This document shows positions 56,127 to 64,000 of a stretch of DNA of 64,000 bases, in pieces. Made by a program: the position numbers and the translations under genes. The DNA is from CAZGKW01 sp964526295 (GTDB lineage Bacteria > Planctomycetota > Phycisphaerae > FEN-1346), in NCBI GenBank assembly GCA_964526295.1, contig CAZGKW010000009.1, forward strand, positions 57,351 to 121,350, read 5' to 3'. Every line of letters begins with the position of its first letter. Positions within the stretch are counted from its first letter, which is position 1. A model generated the notes under the pieces. It was not told where the DNA came from, made no database searches, and saw only the letters and a program-made list of their open reading frames with translations.

Positions 56127-56370
56127 GACGCAGGACGGCCGGCGGCGGCGGCGGTTCCTGACGGGCGCGGCGAGGCTGCTCGCGCTCGTCGGGCTCGGGG
56201 GCGTCGCGGCGCGGCTTGTCACCGGACGGACGAAGGGGCTCGCGAGCCAGACGTGCGACTATTCGGTCGGGTGCCGGGCGTGCCGGCGGCTCGATGCGTG
56301 CGGCCTGCCCCAGGCAATGTCGGCCCGGCGGCTCGAGGCGTCGCTTCGGCCCGGCCGGGAGGAGCGGTAA
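56116..56370 (+). CDS. small Tat-exported four-cysteine protein
   Basis: 84 residues. A twin-arginine signal (RRRRRFLTGAARLLALVGLGG) indicates folded export, usual for cofactor proteins. After it only about 45 residues remain, with four Cys at 47, 53, 56 and 62 in a symmetric C-x5-C-x2-C-x5-C pattern, enough to hold one iron-sulfur or metal site. No named family recognised. It overlaps the NHL lipoprotein and lies 2 bp from the NapG-like gene, so it is probably a component of the same electron-transfer complex. Confidence 0.8.
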   Translation: MQAETQDGRRRRRFLTGAARLLALVGLGGVAARLVTGRTKGLASQTCDYSVGCRACRRLDACGLPQAMSARRLEASLRPGREER

Positions 56371-56372
56371 CC

Positions 56373-56957
56373 ATGGCGAACGCGGAAGGCGGTCTGCCGG
56401 AAGGCGTCGTGTCGCGGCGGCGGTTCATCCACCGGGGCCTGCTCGGGGCGGGGATTCTCGGTCTCGGCGGGGCGTCGGCGGCCCTGGCCACCCGAACCGA
56501 TGACGAGGACCTCGTCTGGCAGCTCGACCCGGCCAAGTGCGTCAAGTGCGGCAAGTGCGCCACCGAGTGCGTCCTGCGGCCCAGCGCCGTCAAGTGCGTC
56601 CACGCCTACGACCTGTGCGGCAACTGCGACCTCTGCTTCGGCTATTTCGACCCGAAGCACGTGAATCGCGACACGGGGGCGGAGAACCAGCTCTGCCCGG
56701 TCGGGGCCATCCAGCGGACCTTCATCGAGGACCCCTACTTCGAGTACCGCATCGACGAGGAGCTGTGTATCGGGTGCGGAAAGTGTGTCGAAGGGTGTGA
56801 GAAGGGCGGGAACGGGTCGCTCTTTCTCCAGGTCCGGCACGACCGGTGCCTGAACTGCAACGAGTGCTCCATCGCGGTGGCGTGCCCGTCGGACGCGTAC
56901 ACCCGCGTGCCCGCGAGCCAGGCCTACATCCTGAAAGGCAAGGGGCTCGAAGGGTGA
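56373..56957 (+). CDS. NapG/MauM-like Tat-exported ferredoxin
   Basis: 194 residues. The twin-arginine signal is SRRRFIH at 14-20. At least four cluster motifs follow: CVKCGKCATEC (56-66), CGNCDLC (82-88), CIGCGKCVEGC (132-142) and CLNCNECSIAVAC (159-171). This is the layout of NapG, which works with the membrane protein NapH to move electrons between quinol and periplasm. The next gene is NapH-like, matching that pairing, but no nitrate reductase is present. The stop overlaps the next GTG (GTGA). Confidence 0.92.
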   Translation: MANAEGGLPEGVVSRRRFIHRGLLGAGILGLGGASAALATRTDDEDLVWQLDPAKCVKCGKCATECVLRPSAVKCVHAYDLCGNCDLCFGYFDPKHVNRDTGAENQLCPVGAIQRTFIEDPYFEYRIDEELCIGCGKCVEGCEKGGNGSLFLQVRHDRCLNCNECSIAVACPSDAYTRVPASQAYILKGKGLEG

Positions 56958-58420
56958 GGCGGGCCGTCGCGCTCATCACGGTGGTGTGCCTGGCGGCGGG
57001 GTCGGCCGGGGCGGCCGTCCGGTTCCCCCCACCCGAGTTCGACTCCGGCTACGTCAATCCGGAGACGACGACGCCCGGCCGTCACGTCGCGTGGTGGCAG
57101 GACGTTCCGGCGTGGGTCGACGTGGCCGTCCTGGCGGGCCTGCTCGTCCTGGCGACGTGGTTCGCCGTCAGGGTCCGGTCGCGCCTGGCGGTCTTCCTGA
57201 CGATGCTCGGGGCGCTTCTCTATCTCGGCTTCCACCGCAAGGGGTGTGTGTGCCCGATCGGGGCGATCCAGAACGTCGCCGACGGCCTGTTCCATCCCGG
57301 GGTGGCCGTGCCGATCGGCGTCGTGATCTTCTTCCTCCTGCCGCTGGGGATGACGCTGCTTTTCGGGCGGACATTCTGCGGAGCGGTGTGCCCGCTGGGG
57401 GCGGTCCAGGACGCGACGCTCGTTAAGCCCGTCCGCGTGCCCCGGTGGCTGGAGCATTCGCTCGGCCTCGTGCCGTACCTCTACCTTGGGGCGGCGGTGC
57501 TGTTCGTCGCGACGGGGACGTCCTACATCATCTGCCGCTACGACCCGTTCGTGGCGATCTTCCGGCTGGTGGACCTGCCCCAGTTCGTGACGACGGGCGG
57601 CGTGCACCTGCTGGCCCTGGCGGGGGTGTTCCTGGCGGTGGGCCTGTTCGTCGGCCGGCCGTACTGCCGGTTCCTCTGCCCGTACGGGGCGATCCTGCGG
57701 GTCCTGTCGCGGGCGAGCTGGAAGCACGTGACGATCACGCCCGACGAGTGCGTCCACTGCACGCTGTGCGAGGACGCCTGCCCCTACGGGGCGATCCGCA
57801 AGCCGACGGCCGAACGCCCGGCATCGGCCCGGACGGAGGGGAAGGGCCGGCTGGCCGCGATGCTGGTCGCCGCGCCCGTGCTGATCGTCGCCGGCGGGGC
57901 CCTGGGACATTACGTCGGGCGTCCGATGGCCGGCCTCCACCGGACGGTGAACCTGGCCGAGCTGGTCCGACGCGAAGACGAGGGGCAGACCGAGAAGGCT
58001 TCCACCGACGAGACCGAGGCGTTCTGGGGCACGGGCCGCGAGCCGGAGGAGCTCTACGCCGAGGCCGAGGGCGTCCGCGAGATGTTCGCCGGCTCCTGGA
58101 AGCCGTTCAACGTGACCCTCTGGACGGGCGAGAAGTACCGCTTGGGCCTGCTCATGCCGGGCGCGGCGATGTGGTTCGGCGGCTTCGTCGGCTTCGTCAT
58201 CGGGGCGAAGCTCGTCCACCTGTCGATTCGTCGCCGGCGCCTCGATTACGAGCCCGACAGGGCCACGTGCGTCTCCTGCGGCCGGTGCTTCCAGTACTGT
58301 CCCGTCCAGCGGCGAAAGGACAAGGAGGTCCGGCGGCGCAAGGGCGGCGCCAAGTGCGACCACGAGGGCCTGCCCGCCCTCGCCGCGGGCCGCGAAGTGA
58401 CCCGGGAGGCGAAGGCGTAG
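56954..58420 (+). CDS. NapH/NosR-like membrane polyferredoxin
   Basis: 488 residues from a GTG overlapping the NapG-like stop. Signal-like start, then six or more helices. The NapH/NosR Cys-Pro motifs are KGCVCPIGA, FCGAVCPLGA and YCRFLCPYGA. Cytoplasmic-facing clusters are CVHCTLCEDACPYGA and, near the end, CVSCGRCFQYCPVQ. A periplasmic stretch with YVGRPMAGLHRTVNLAE and GYxEEL-like features lies between the last helices. It would carry electrons across or to the membrane quinone pool. Confidence 0.9.
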   Translation: MRRAVALITVVCLAAGSAGAAVRFPPPEFDSGYVNPETTTPGRHVAWWQDVPAWVDVAVLAGLLVLATWFAVRVRSRLAVFLTMLGALLYLGFHRKGCVCPIGAIQNVADGLFHPGVAVPIGVVIFFLLPLGMTLLFGRTFCGAVCPLGAVQDATLVKPVRVPRWLEHSLGLVPYLYLGAAVLFVATGTSYIICRYDPFVAIFRLVDLPQFVTTGGVHLLALAGVFLAVGLFVGRPYCRFLCPYGAILRVLSRASWKHVTITPDECVHCTLCEDACPYGAIRKPTAERPASARTEGKGRLAAMLVAAPVLIVAGGALGHYVGRPMAGLHRTVNLAELVRREDEGQTEKASTDETEAFWGTGREPEELYAEAEGVREMFAGSWKPFNVTLWTGEKYRLGLLMPGAAMWFGGFVGFVIGAKLVHLSIRRRRLDYEPDRATCVSCGRCFQYCPVQRRKDKEVRRRKGGAKCDHEGLPALAAGREVTREAKA

Positions 58421-58423
58421 CCC

Positions 58424-60214
58424 ATGGCCACCGACCGCACAACCGGCGGCTGGTATCGCACGGCGATCTGGACGGCCGTCGTCTCGGGCGTCTTCACCGC
58501 CGTCGTGGCCGGGCTGCTCGTCCACAACTACTGGACCATCGGGTGGGGTGACCCGCTCGATTCGCCCGAGCTGGCCCGCATGAGGGACCAGCTCCTGGAG
58601 GACCCCAAGAACGAGGACCTCAAGGAGGCCTACCGCGAGCGGGACCTGGAGCTGCGGCGCCAGTACTTCCTGGGCCAGGCCTTCAGCCAGAGCGGCGTGT
58701 ACCTGCTCTTCGGCGGATTCGTCGTCTTCCTCGTGGCCGTGCGGTACGCCGTCTATAGCCGGCGGACCGACCCGGTGCCGAAGGGCGAGCGGGAGACCGC
58801 CGAGGAGCAGGCGCGGGAGGCGGCCCGGGGACGGTGGGCCGTGGTCCTCCTCGCCCTGGCCATCGCGGGCATCGGCGTGGCGTGGGCGGCGCTGCCGCCG
58901 GGAGGTCTTTGGGCGAGTCTGACGGCGGGCGACGCCGTCGACGACCCCGACGGCGGCGGAAATGGCGGCGAGAATGACGCGTCGGGTGCGGGAGGCAAGG
59001 CCGACGTCGGCCCGCCGCCGTCGCTCGACGAGCTACGCAGGAACTGGCCCCGGTTCCGCGGACCGGACGGCCTCGGCATCGCCTACGCCAAGGCCGTTCC
59101 GGCGACGTGGGACGGCGAGGCGGGCCAGGGTGTCCTGTGGAAGACCGAGGTGCCTCTGTCGGGCCACAGCTCGCCCGTCGTGTGGGGGGAGCGGGTCTTC
59201 CTGACCGGCGCGACCGCGCAGGAGCGTGTCCTCTACGCCTTCGACGTCGACACCGGCGCGATCGGCTGGCAGGCGTCCGTCGCGACGCCCGATAGCGACC
59301 GTCCCGAGCCGCCCGACCCACTGGAGGACACCGGCTTCGCCGCACCGACGGTGGCCACGGATGGCCGCTACGTCGCCGCGGTCTTCGCCAACGGCGACGT
59401 CGCATGCTTGACCTGCGATGGGCGGCCCGTCTGGGCGAAGGGCCTGGGCGTGCCGGAAAACATGTACGGCCACGCGGCGTCGGTGGCCATCTGGCAAGAC
59501 GTGCTCCTCGTGCCGCTCGATCAGGCCGCCGCCGGCGACGGGATGTCGAGCCTGGTGGCGCTCGATCTCGCGACGGGCCGTGAAGTCTGGCGGACCGGCC
59601 GGCCCGTAGGGGCGAGCTGGTCGACGCCCATCCTGGCCCGCACCGAGGGCGGCCCGCAGGTCGTCGCGGCGGGGGACCCGTTCGTGGCCGCCTACGACCC
59701 CGACTCGGGCGAGGCGCTCTGGCGGGCGAAGGTCCTCTCGGGCGACGTAGCGGCTTCGCCGGTCTTCGCCGGCGGCCGGGTCTACGCGGCGACGGCCTAC
59801 GAGAAGCTCTCGGCCATCCGCCCGGACGGCCGCGGCGACGTCACCGGGACGCACGTCGTGTGGCAGGCCGAAGGCGAGATGCCCGACACGGTAAGCCCCC
59901 TCGCCGACGGGAAGCGGGTCTGGGTCTTCACGACGGACGGTCTGTTGACGTGCTTCGACGCGACGACCGGCGACGAGTTGTACATGCAGGAGTTCGACGC
60001 GGTGTTCAAGGGGTCGCCGACGCTGGCCGGCGGGCAGGTCTACGTCGTGACGGCCGACGGCGTGGCGGTCCGGTTCGCCCCCGCCGACGAGTACGAGGAG
60101 CTGGGCCGGGCCCCCCTTGGCGAGCGGTCCACCTGCTCGCCGGCCTTCGTGGACGGGCGGATCTACATCCGCGGCGTCCGGCACCTGTTTGCCATCGGAA
60201 GCAAGGATTCGTGA
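58424..60214 (+). CDS. membrane PQQ-like beta-propeller (array member 4)
   Basis: 596 residues, ATG 3 bp after the polyferredoxin stop. Helices at about 12-34, 85-106 and 138-160 surround a short charged loop. A Gly/Asp-rich linker then leads to WPRFRGPDGLG and a propeller of PQQ-like repeats (LYAFDVDTGAIGWQASV, SLVALDLATGREVWRTG, LTCFDATTGDELYMQ). Three helices are unusual for this family and suggest it docks on the membrane complex of its neighbours. The TGA overlaps the next GTG. Confidence 0.88.
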   Translation: MATDRTTGGWYRTAIWTAVVSGVFTAVVAGLLVHNYWTIGWGDPLDSPELARMRDQLLEDPKNEDLKEAYRERDLELRRQYFLGQAFSQSGVYLLFGGFVVFLVAVRYAVYSRRTDPVPKGERETAEEQAREAARGRWAVVLLALAIAGIGVAWAALPPGGLWASLTAGDAVDDPDGGGNGGENDASGAGGKADVGPPPSLDELRRNWPRFRGPDGLGIAYAKAVPATWDGEAGQGVLWKTEVPLSGHSSPVVWGERVFLTGATAQERVLYAFDVDTGAIGWQASVATPDSDRPEPPDPLEDTGFAAPTVATDGRYVAAVFANGDVACLTCDGRPVWAKGLGVPENMYGHAASVAIWQDVLLVPLDQAAAGDGMSSLVALDLATGREVWRTGRPVGASWSTPILARTEGGPQVVAAGDPFVAAYDPDSGEALWRAKVLSGDVAASPVFAGGRVYAATAYEKLSAIRPDGRGDVTGTHVVWQAEGEMPDTVSPLADGKRVWVFTTDGLLTCFDATTGDELYMQEFDAVFKGSPTLAGGQVYVVTADGVAVRFAPADEYEELGRAPLGERSTCSPAFVDGRIYIRGVRHLFAIGSKDS

Positions 60215-62577
60215 CGCAGATGCTGACGCAACCCGAAGTCGACCTGTCGTTCGTCGACGAGACGGTCGAGCGCATCGGCCGCGGCCGCGACGTCACCATC
60301 GCCATCCTCCAGGCCCTCCAGGAGCACTACCGCTACCTGCCGAAGGAGGCCCTGCGGCGGGTCTGCGAGCTGACCGAGATCACGCCGGCCCAGATCGCCG
60401 GCGTCTCGACGTTCTACTCCCAGTTCCGCCACCGGCCGATGGGGCAGCACCTGGTCCGCGTCTGCGTCGGGACGGCCTGCCACGTCAAGGGCGCCGCGGG
60501 GGTGCACGAGGCGTTCCTGGAGCGGCTGAACGTGCCCGAGGGCGACGACACCGACCCGGACGGCCGGTTCACCGTGATGGAGGTGGCGTGCCTGGGCTGC
60601 TGCACGCTCGCCCCGGTGGTCCAGATCGAGGACGTGACGTACGGGCACATGACGGTGGCCCGCGTGCCGACGGCCATCGCGGACTTCCTGCGGATGAAGG
60701 AGCGGGGGGCCGTCGGCGGCGGGGCCGAGCGGGCCGCGCTGGCCGCGGGCGCTGGCGAGATCCGCATCGGCCGCGGTTCCTGCTGCACGGCACGGGGCAG
60801 CGACCACGTCTACGCCGCCTTGGAGCGGGCCGTCATCGAGAGCCGGGCCCCCGCCGCCGTCAAGCAGGTCGGGTGCGTCGGCATGTGCCACAACACGCCT
60901 CTGGTGGAGGTCTTCGTGCCGGATAGGGAGCCCGCCCTCTATGCCCAGGTCCGCTCGGAGGACGCCGAGGGGATCGTTCTGAAGCACTTCAAGCCGAAGG
61001 GGATCCTGAGGCGGGCCCGGAAGGCGGCCTCGAAGGCCCTCGGCTTCCTCCTGACGGACGAGACGTGGCTGCCCGTCAGCCGCTACGCCATCGAGACCCG
61101 CGACCCGCCGGTCGTGCGGTTCCTCGGCCGGCAGAAGCACATCGCCACCGAGTATTGCGGCCGCATCGATCCGATGGACCTCAACGAGTACCTGGAGCAC
61201 GACGGGTTCAAGGCCCTGGAGCGGTGCCTGAAGGACCTGACGCCCGAGGCCATCATTGGCGAGGTCACCACGAGCGGCCTCCGCGGACGGGGCGGCGCGG
61301 GCTACCCGACCGGGCTGAAGTGGCAGCACGTCCGCGACGCCGCGGGGGAGGCGAAGTGGGTCGTCTGCAACGGCGACGAGGGCGACCCCGGGGCGTTCAT
61401 GGACCGGATGATCCTGGAGTCCTACCCCTACCGGGTGCTCGAGGGGATGGCCATCGCCGCCCATGCCGTCGGGTCACGCCAGGGCTACCTCTACATCCGC
61501 CACGAGTATCCGCTGGCCGTGCGGCGAATCCGGGAGGCCATCGAGCGGCTCGAGGAGCGAGGCTTATTGGGTGAGCGTATCCTCGGGACGGACTTCAGCC
61601 TGCGACTCCGCATCATGGAGGGGGCCGGGGCGTTCGTCTGCGGCGAGGAGACGGCGCTGCTCGCCTCGATCGAGGGCCGCCGCGGCATGCCGCGTTTCCG
61701 CCCGCCGTACCCCGCCCAACAGGGCCTGTGGGGCAAGCCGACGCTCGTCAACAACGTCGAGACCTTTGCCACCGTCCCGTGGATCATCCGCAACGGCGGC
61801 CAGGCCTTGGCCGACCTCGGCATGGGGCGGAGCAAGGGTACCAAGGTCTTCGCCCTGGCCGGCAAGATCGAACGGGGCGGCCTCATCGAGGTGCCCATGG
61901 GCATCACCCTCGGCGAGATCGTCGAGGAGATCGGCGGCGGCATCGCCGAAGGCCGCCGCTTCAAGGCCGTTCAGATCGGCGGCCCGAGCGGCGGGTGCAT
62001 CCCGGCCCGCCTTGGCGACACGCCCGTCGACTACGAGGCCCTCGAAGGGATGGGGGCCATGATGGGCTCGGGCGGCCTGGTGGTCCTCGACGAGACGGAC
62101 TGCATGGTCGAGATCGCCCGGTACTTCCTCGACTTCACCCAGGACCAGTCGTGCGGGCGGTGCACGCCGTGCCGCATCGGCACGCGGCGGATGCTGGAGG
62201 TGCTGACCCGCCTGACGGACGGCCGCGGCCGGAAGGGCGACATCGAGGAACTCGAGCACCTCGCCCGCCAGATCAAGCAGGGGAGCCTCTGCGGCCTGGG
62301 CGGGACCGCGCCGAACCCGGTCCTGACGACCATCGAGTACTTCCGCGACGAGTACGAGGCCCACATCGAGGGGCGGTGCCCGGCGGCGAGCTGCAAGGCC
62401 CTCATCAAGTACACCATCACCGACGAGTGCATCGGCTGCACCATCTGCGCCCAGAAGTGCCCCGCCGACGCCATCCCGGCCGTGCCCTACGAGCAGCACG
62501 AAATCGACCAGGAGAAGTGCGTTCGCTGCGGCACGTGCAAGGCGGAATGCCCCGTGGACGCGGTGCACGTTGAATAG
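60211..62577 (+). CDS. NuoE-NuoF fusion, NADH-oxidising iron-sulfur flavoprotein
   Basis: 788 residues from a GTG coupled to the previous stop (GTGA); an ATG at 60220 is an alternative. The NuoE-like part (1-165) has the [2Fe-2S] ligands Cys85, 90, 127 and 131. A second thioredoxin-like [2Fe-2S] domain (Cys191/192 region, Cys222, Cys226) is followed by NuoF proper with GLRGRGGAGYPTG at 356-368 for FMN and NADH, then SCGRCTPC for a [4Fe-4S] cluster. The C-terminus adds a two-cluster ferredoxin (CIGCTICAQKC, CVRCGTCKAEC). Normally two genes, as in HndA/HndC or HoxE/F. Cytoplasmic. Confidence 0.92.
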   Translation: MTQMLTQPEVDLSFVDETVERIGRGRDVTIAILQALQEHYRYLPKEALRRVCELTEITPAQIAGVSTFYSQFRHRPMGQHLVRVCVGTACHVKGAAGVHEAFLERLNVPEGDDTDPDGRFTVMEVACLGCCTLAPVVQIEDVTYGHMTVARVPTAIADFLRMKERGAVGGGAERAALAAGAGEIRIGRGSCCTARGSDHVYAALERAVIESRAPAAVKQVGCVGMCHNTPLVEVFVPDREPALYAQVRSEDAEGIVLKHFKPKGILRRARKAASKALGFLLTDETWLPVSRYAIETRDPPVVRFLGRQKHIATEYCGRIDPMDLNEYLEHDGFKALERCLKDLTPEAIIGEVTTSGLRGRGGAGYPTGLKWQHVRDAAGEAKWVVCNGDEGDPGAFMDRMILESYPYRVLEGMAIAAHAVGSRQGYLYIRHEYPLAVRRIREAIERLEERGLLGERILGTDFSLRLRIMEGAGAFVCGEETALLASIEGRRGMPRFRPPYPAQQGLWGKPTLVNNVETFATVPWIIRNGGQALADLGMGRSKGTKVFALAGKIERGGLIEVPMGITLGEIVEEIGGGIAEGRRFKAVQIGGPSGGCIPARLGDTPVDYEALEGMGAMMGSGGLVVLDETDCMVEIARYFLDFTQDQSCGRCTPCRIGTRRMLEVLTRLTDGRGRKGDIEELEHLARQIKQGSLCGLGGTAPNPVLTTIEYFRDEYEAHIEGRCPAASCKALIKYTITDECIGCTICAQKCPADAIPAVPYEQHEIDQEKCVRCGTCKAECPVDAVHVE

Positions 62578-62589
62578 CCGCGCAAAATC

Positions 62590-64000
62590 ATGCCCAAACT
62601 GACCATTGACGGCCGCGAAGTCGAAGTCCCCGAGGGCGCGACCATCCTCGAGGCCGCCCGAAAACTCGGGATGGACGTGCCGACGCTCTGCCACCGCGAG
62701 GGGGGCTCGCCGTCCACCTCGTGCATGGTGTGTGTCGTGAAGCTCCTCCCGAGCGGCCGGCTGGTGCCATCGTGCACCGCCCCGGCCGAGGACGGCCTGG
62801 TGGTCGAGAGCGAGGCCGACGAGGTCCGCCAGGCCCGTCAGACGGCCCTGGAGCTGCTCCTGGGGGACCACCTCGGCGACTGTGAGGCGCCGTGCCAGGC
62901 GATCTGCCCGGCGGGCCTTCGGATCCCGAAGCTGGCCCGTGCGATCGCGGCCGGCCGGACGGGTGAGGCGGCCGCCGTCGCACGGACCGACCTCGTCCTC
63001 CCGGCGACCTTGGGCCGCATCTGCCCGGCGCCGTGCGAGAAAGGTTGCCGCCGGGGACAGCACGATGCGGCCGTCTCGATCCGTCTGCTGCATCGCTTCG
63101 CTGCCGACACCGACCGGGCATCGCCCGCGCCGCGAATTCCGCCCCGCGAGCCGGATACCGGCAAGCGCATTGCGATCGTCGGGGCCGGCCCGACGGGCCT
63201 CGCCGCCGCGTTCGCCCTCCTTCGGCAGGGCCACGCCTGCACCGTCTACGACGACCACGACTGGCCCGGCGGCATGCTCCGCTACGGCGTCCCTCCCGAG
63301 GAGCTGCCCCGCGGTACGCTCGACGCCGAGATCGAGATCGTCCGGCAGCTCGGGGCCGAGTTCCGTCTCGGCACCCGCGTCGGCGAGGCCGTCGCCTTCG
63401 ACGCCTTGCGGGACGAGTTCGACGCCGTCGTCGTCGCACGCGGCGAGATGAAGGGGGGCCAGGCGGAGCGCTTCGGCCTCGAAACCTCTAAGACCGGCAT
63501 CCAGGTCGACCGGGCAAGCGGCGCGACAAGCCTCGACGGCGTCTTCGCCGGCGGCGATTCCGTCCGCAAAAGCCGCATGGCCGTCCGGGCGGTCGCCGAC
63601 GGGAAGACCATGGCGGCGAGCATCGGCCAGTACCTGGTGGGCGAGACCGTCGCGGGACCCCCGCGGCGGCTGTCGGTCCACATCGGCCAGGTCGACGAAG
63701 ACGAGATGGCGGGGTTCCTCGCGGAGGCGGACGCCCGGCCCCGGGTCGAGCCGGCCGGCGGGCCGGGCGCGGGCCTCACCGGTGAGGAGGCCCGGGCCGA
63801 AGCCGAGCGGTGCCTGCACTGCGACTGCCGGTGCCCGGAGTCGTGCAAGCTCCGCCTGTGGTCGGAGCGGCTCGGGGCGAAGACGACCCGCTACAAGGCC
63901 GAGGGCCGCCGCCGGTTCGTCCAGCGCCGCGGGAGGGGTATCCTTTACGAGCCGGGCAAGTGCATCGATTGCGGCATCTGCATCCAGATCGCCGAGGCGG
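62590..64000 (+). CDS. NuoG/GltD-like iron-sulfur flavoprotein lacking the NADPH domain, 3' end cut
   Basis: 470 residues visible, frame open at the window end. An N-terminal [2Fe-2S] domain of NuoG/HydA type (CHREGGSPSTSCMVC, then VPSC) is followed by GltD-type ferredoxin region (CEAPCQAIC, CPAPCEKGC) and FAD motif GAGPTG near residue 198. The closing FAD motif FAGGDS comes at about 319-324, only 125 residues later, against 296 in the gltD of this window. The NADPH-binding GGGxTG subdomain is therefore missing. Later clusters are CLHCDCRCPESC and CIDCGIC at the edge. It probably accepts electrons from the NuoEF fusion. Confidence 0.88.
   Translation, partial: MPKLTIDGREVEVPEGATILEAARKLGMDVPTLCHREGGSPSTSCMVCVVKLLPSGRLVPSCTAPAEDGLVVESEADEVRQARQTALELLLGDHLGDCEAPCQAICPAGLRIPKLARAIAAGRTGEAAAVARTDLVLPATLGRICPAPCEKGCRRGQHDAAVSIRLLHRFAADTDRASPAPRIPPREPDTGKRIAIVGAGPTGLAAAFALLRQGHACTVYDDHDWPGGMLRYGVPPEELPRGTLDAEIEIVRQLGAEFRLGTRVGEAVAFDALRDEFDAVVVARGEMKGGQAERFGLETSKTGIQVDRASGATSLDGVFAGGDSVRKSRMAVRAVADGKTMAASIGQYLVGETVAGPPRRLSVHIGQVDEDEMAGFLAEADARPRVEPAGGPGAGLTGEEARAEAERCLHCDCRCPESCKLRLWSERLGAKTTRYKAEGRRRFVQRRGRGILYEPGKCIDCGICIQIAEA

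Overview
The window comes from a very GC-rich bacterial chromosome. Gene content points to Planctomycetota, but no rRNA or ribosomal marker is present, so this is inference. Supporting signs are two one-domain sulfatases, a DUF1080 protein, a sialate-esterase-like SGNH protein, four PQQ-like beta-propellers that each open with a W-P-x-[WF]-R-G motif, a squalene-hopene-cyclase-like protein, and many twin-arginine or lipoprotein exports. I found no tRNA, rRNA, CRISPR array, prophage or intact insertion sequence.

Layout. 0-14 kb is mixed accessory and housekeeping DNA: a cut membrane repeat protein, rarA, a broken antitoxin, an MFS exporter with an M24-fold protein, an FGGY kinase with an ADP-ribosylglycohydrolase, DUF1080, and two oligopeptide-type ABC permeases. 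14-22 kb holds an ECF sigma factor with a membrane coiled-coil protein and a lipoprotein, two sulfatases, an SGNH protein and an aldo/keto reductase. 22-37 kb is a minus-strand nitrogen-assimilation island: gltD, gltB, glnA, glnK, two amt genes, an outer-membrane barrel and a NifA-like sigma-54 activator. Three near-perfect -24/-12 promoters lie in it, upstream of glnA, of amt-glnK, and far upstream of the barrel-amt pair. Two identical-type 21-bp palindromes sit about 80 and 143 bp upstream of the inferred glnA start site.

38 kb to the window end is one uninterrupted plus-strand array of about 26 kb with mostly overlapping or abutting genes. The first part encodes a propeller, a ferredoxin, a radical SAM protein, a DUF116-polyprenyl-synthase fusion, a small terpene-cyclase-fold protein and an SHC-like cyclase. 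The middle has a propeller lipoprotein, a GT4 glycosyltransferase and a LolD/FtsX-type ABC transporter. The last part is redox: a propeller, an NHL lipoprotein, a tiny four-cysteine Tat protein, a NapG-like Tat ferredoxin, a NapH/NosR-like membrane polyferredoxin, a membrane propeller, a NuoE-NuoF fusion, and a NuoG/GltD-like protein that lacks the NADPH-binding subdomain and runs off the window. My inference is an isoprenoid-linked envelope function plus an electron path between cytoplasmic NADH and periplasmic iron-sulfur and propeller proteins. Its substrate is not visible in the sequence.

Dispersed repeats are prominent. They include at least six copies of a roughly 32-bp GC-rich palindrome, three copies of a CTCTCCC-type hairpin, CGCAGAT/CTGCGAAAT repeats, and a 128-bp MITE-like hairpin whose end supplies an amt stop codon. 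Several of these have entered gene ends or coding regions.
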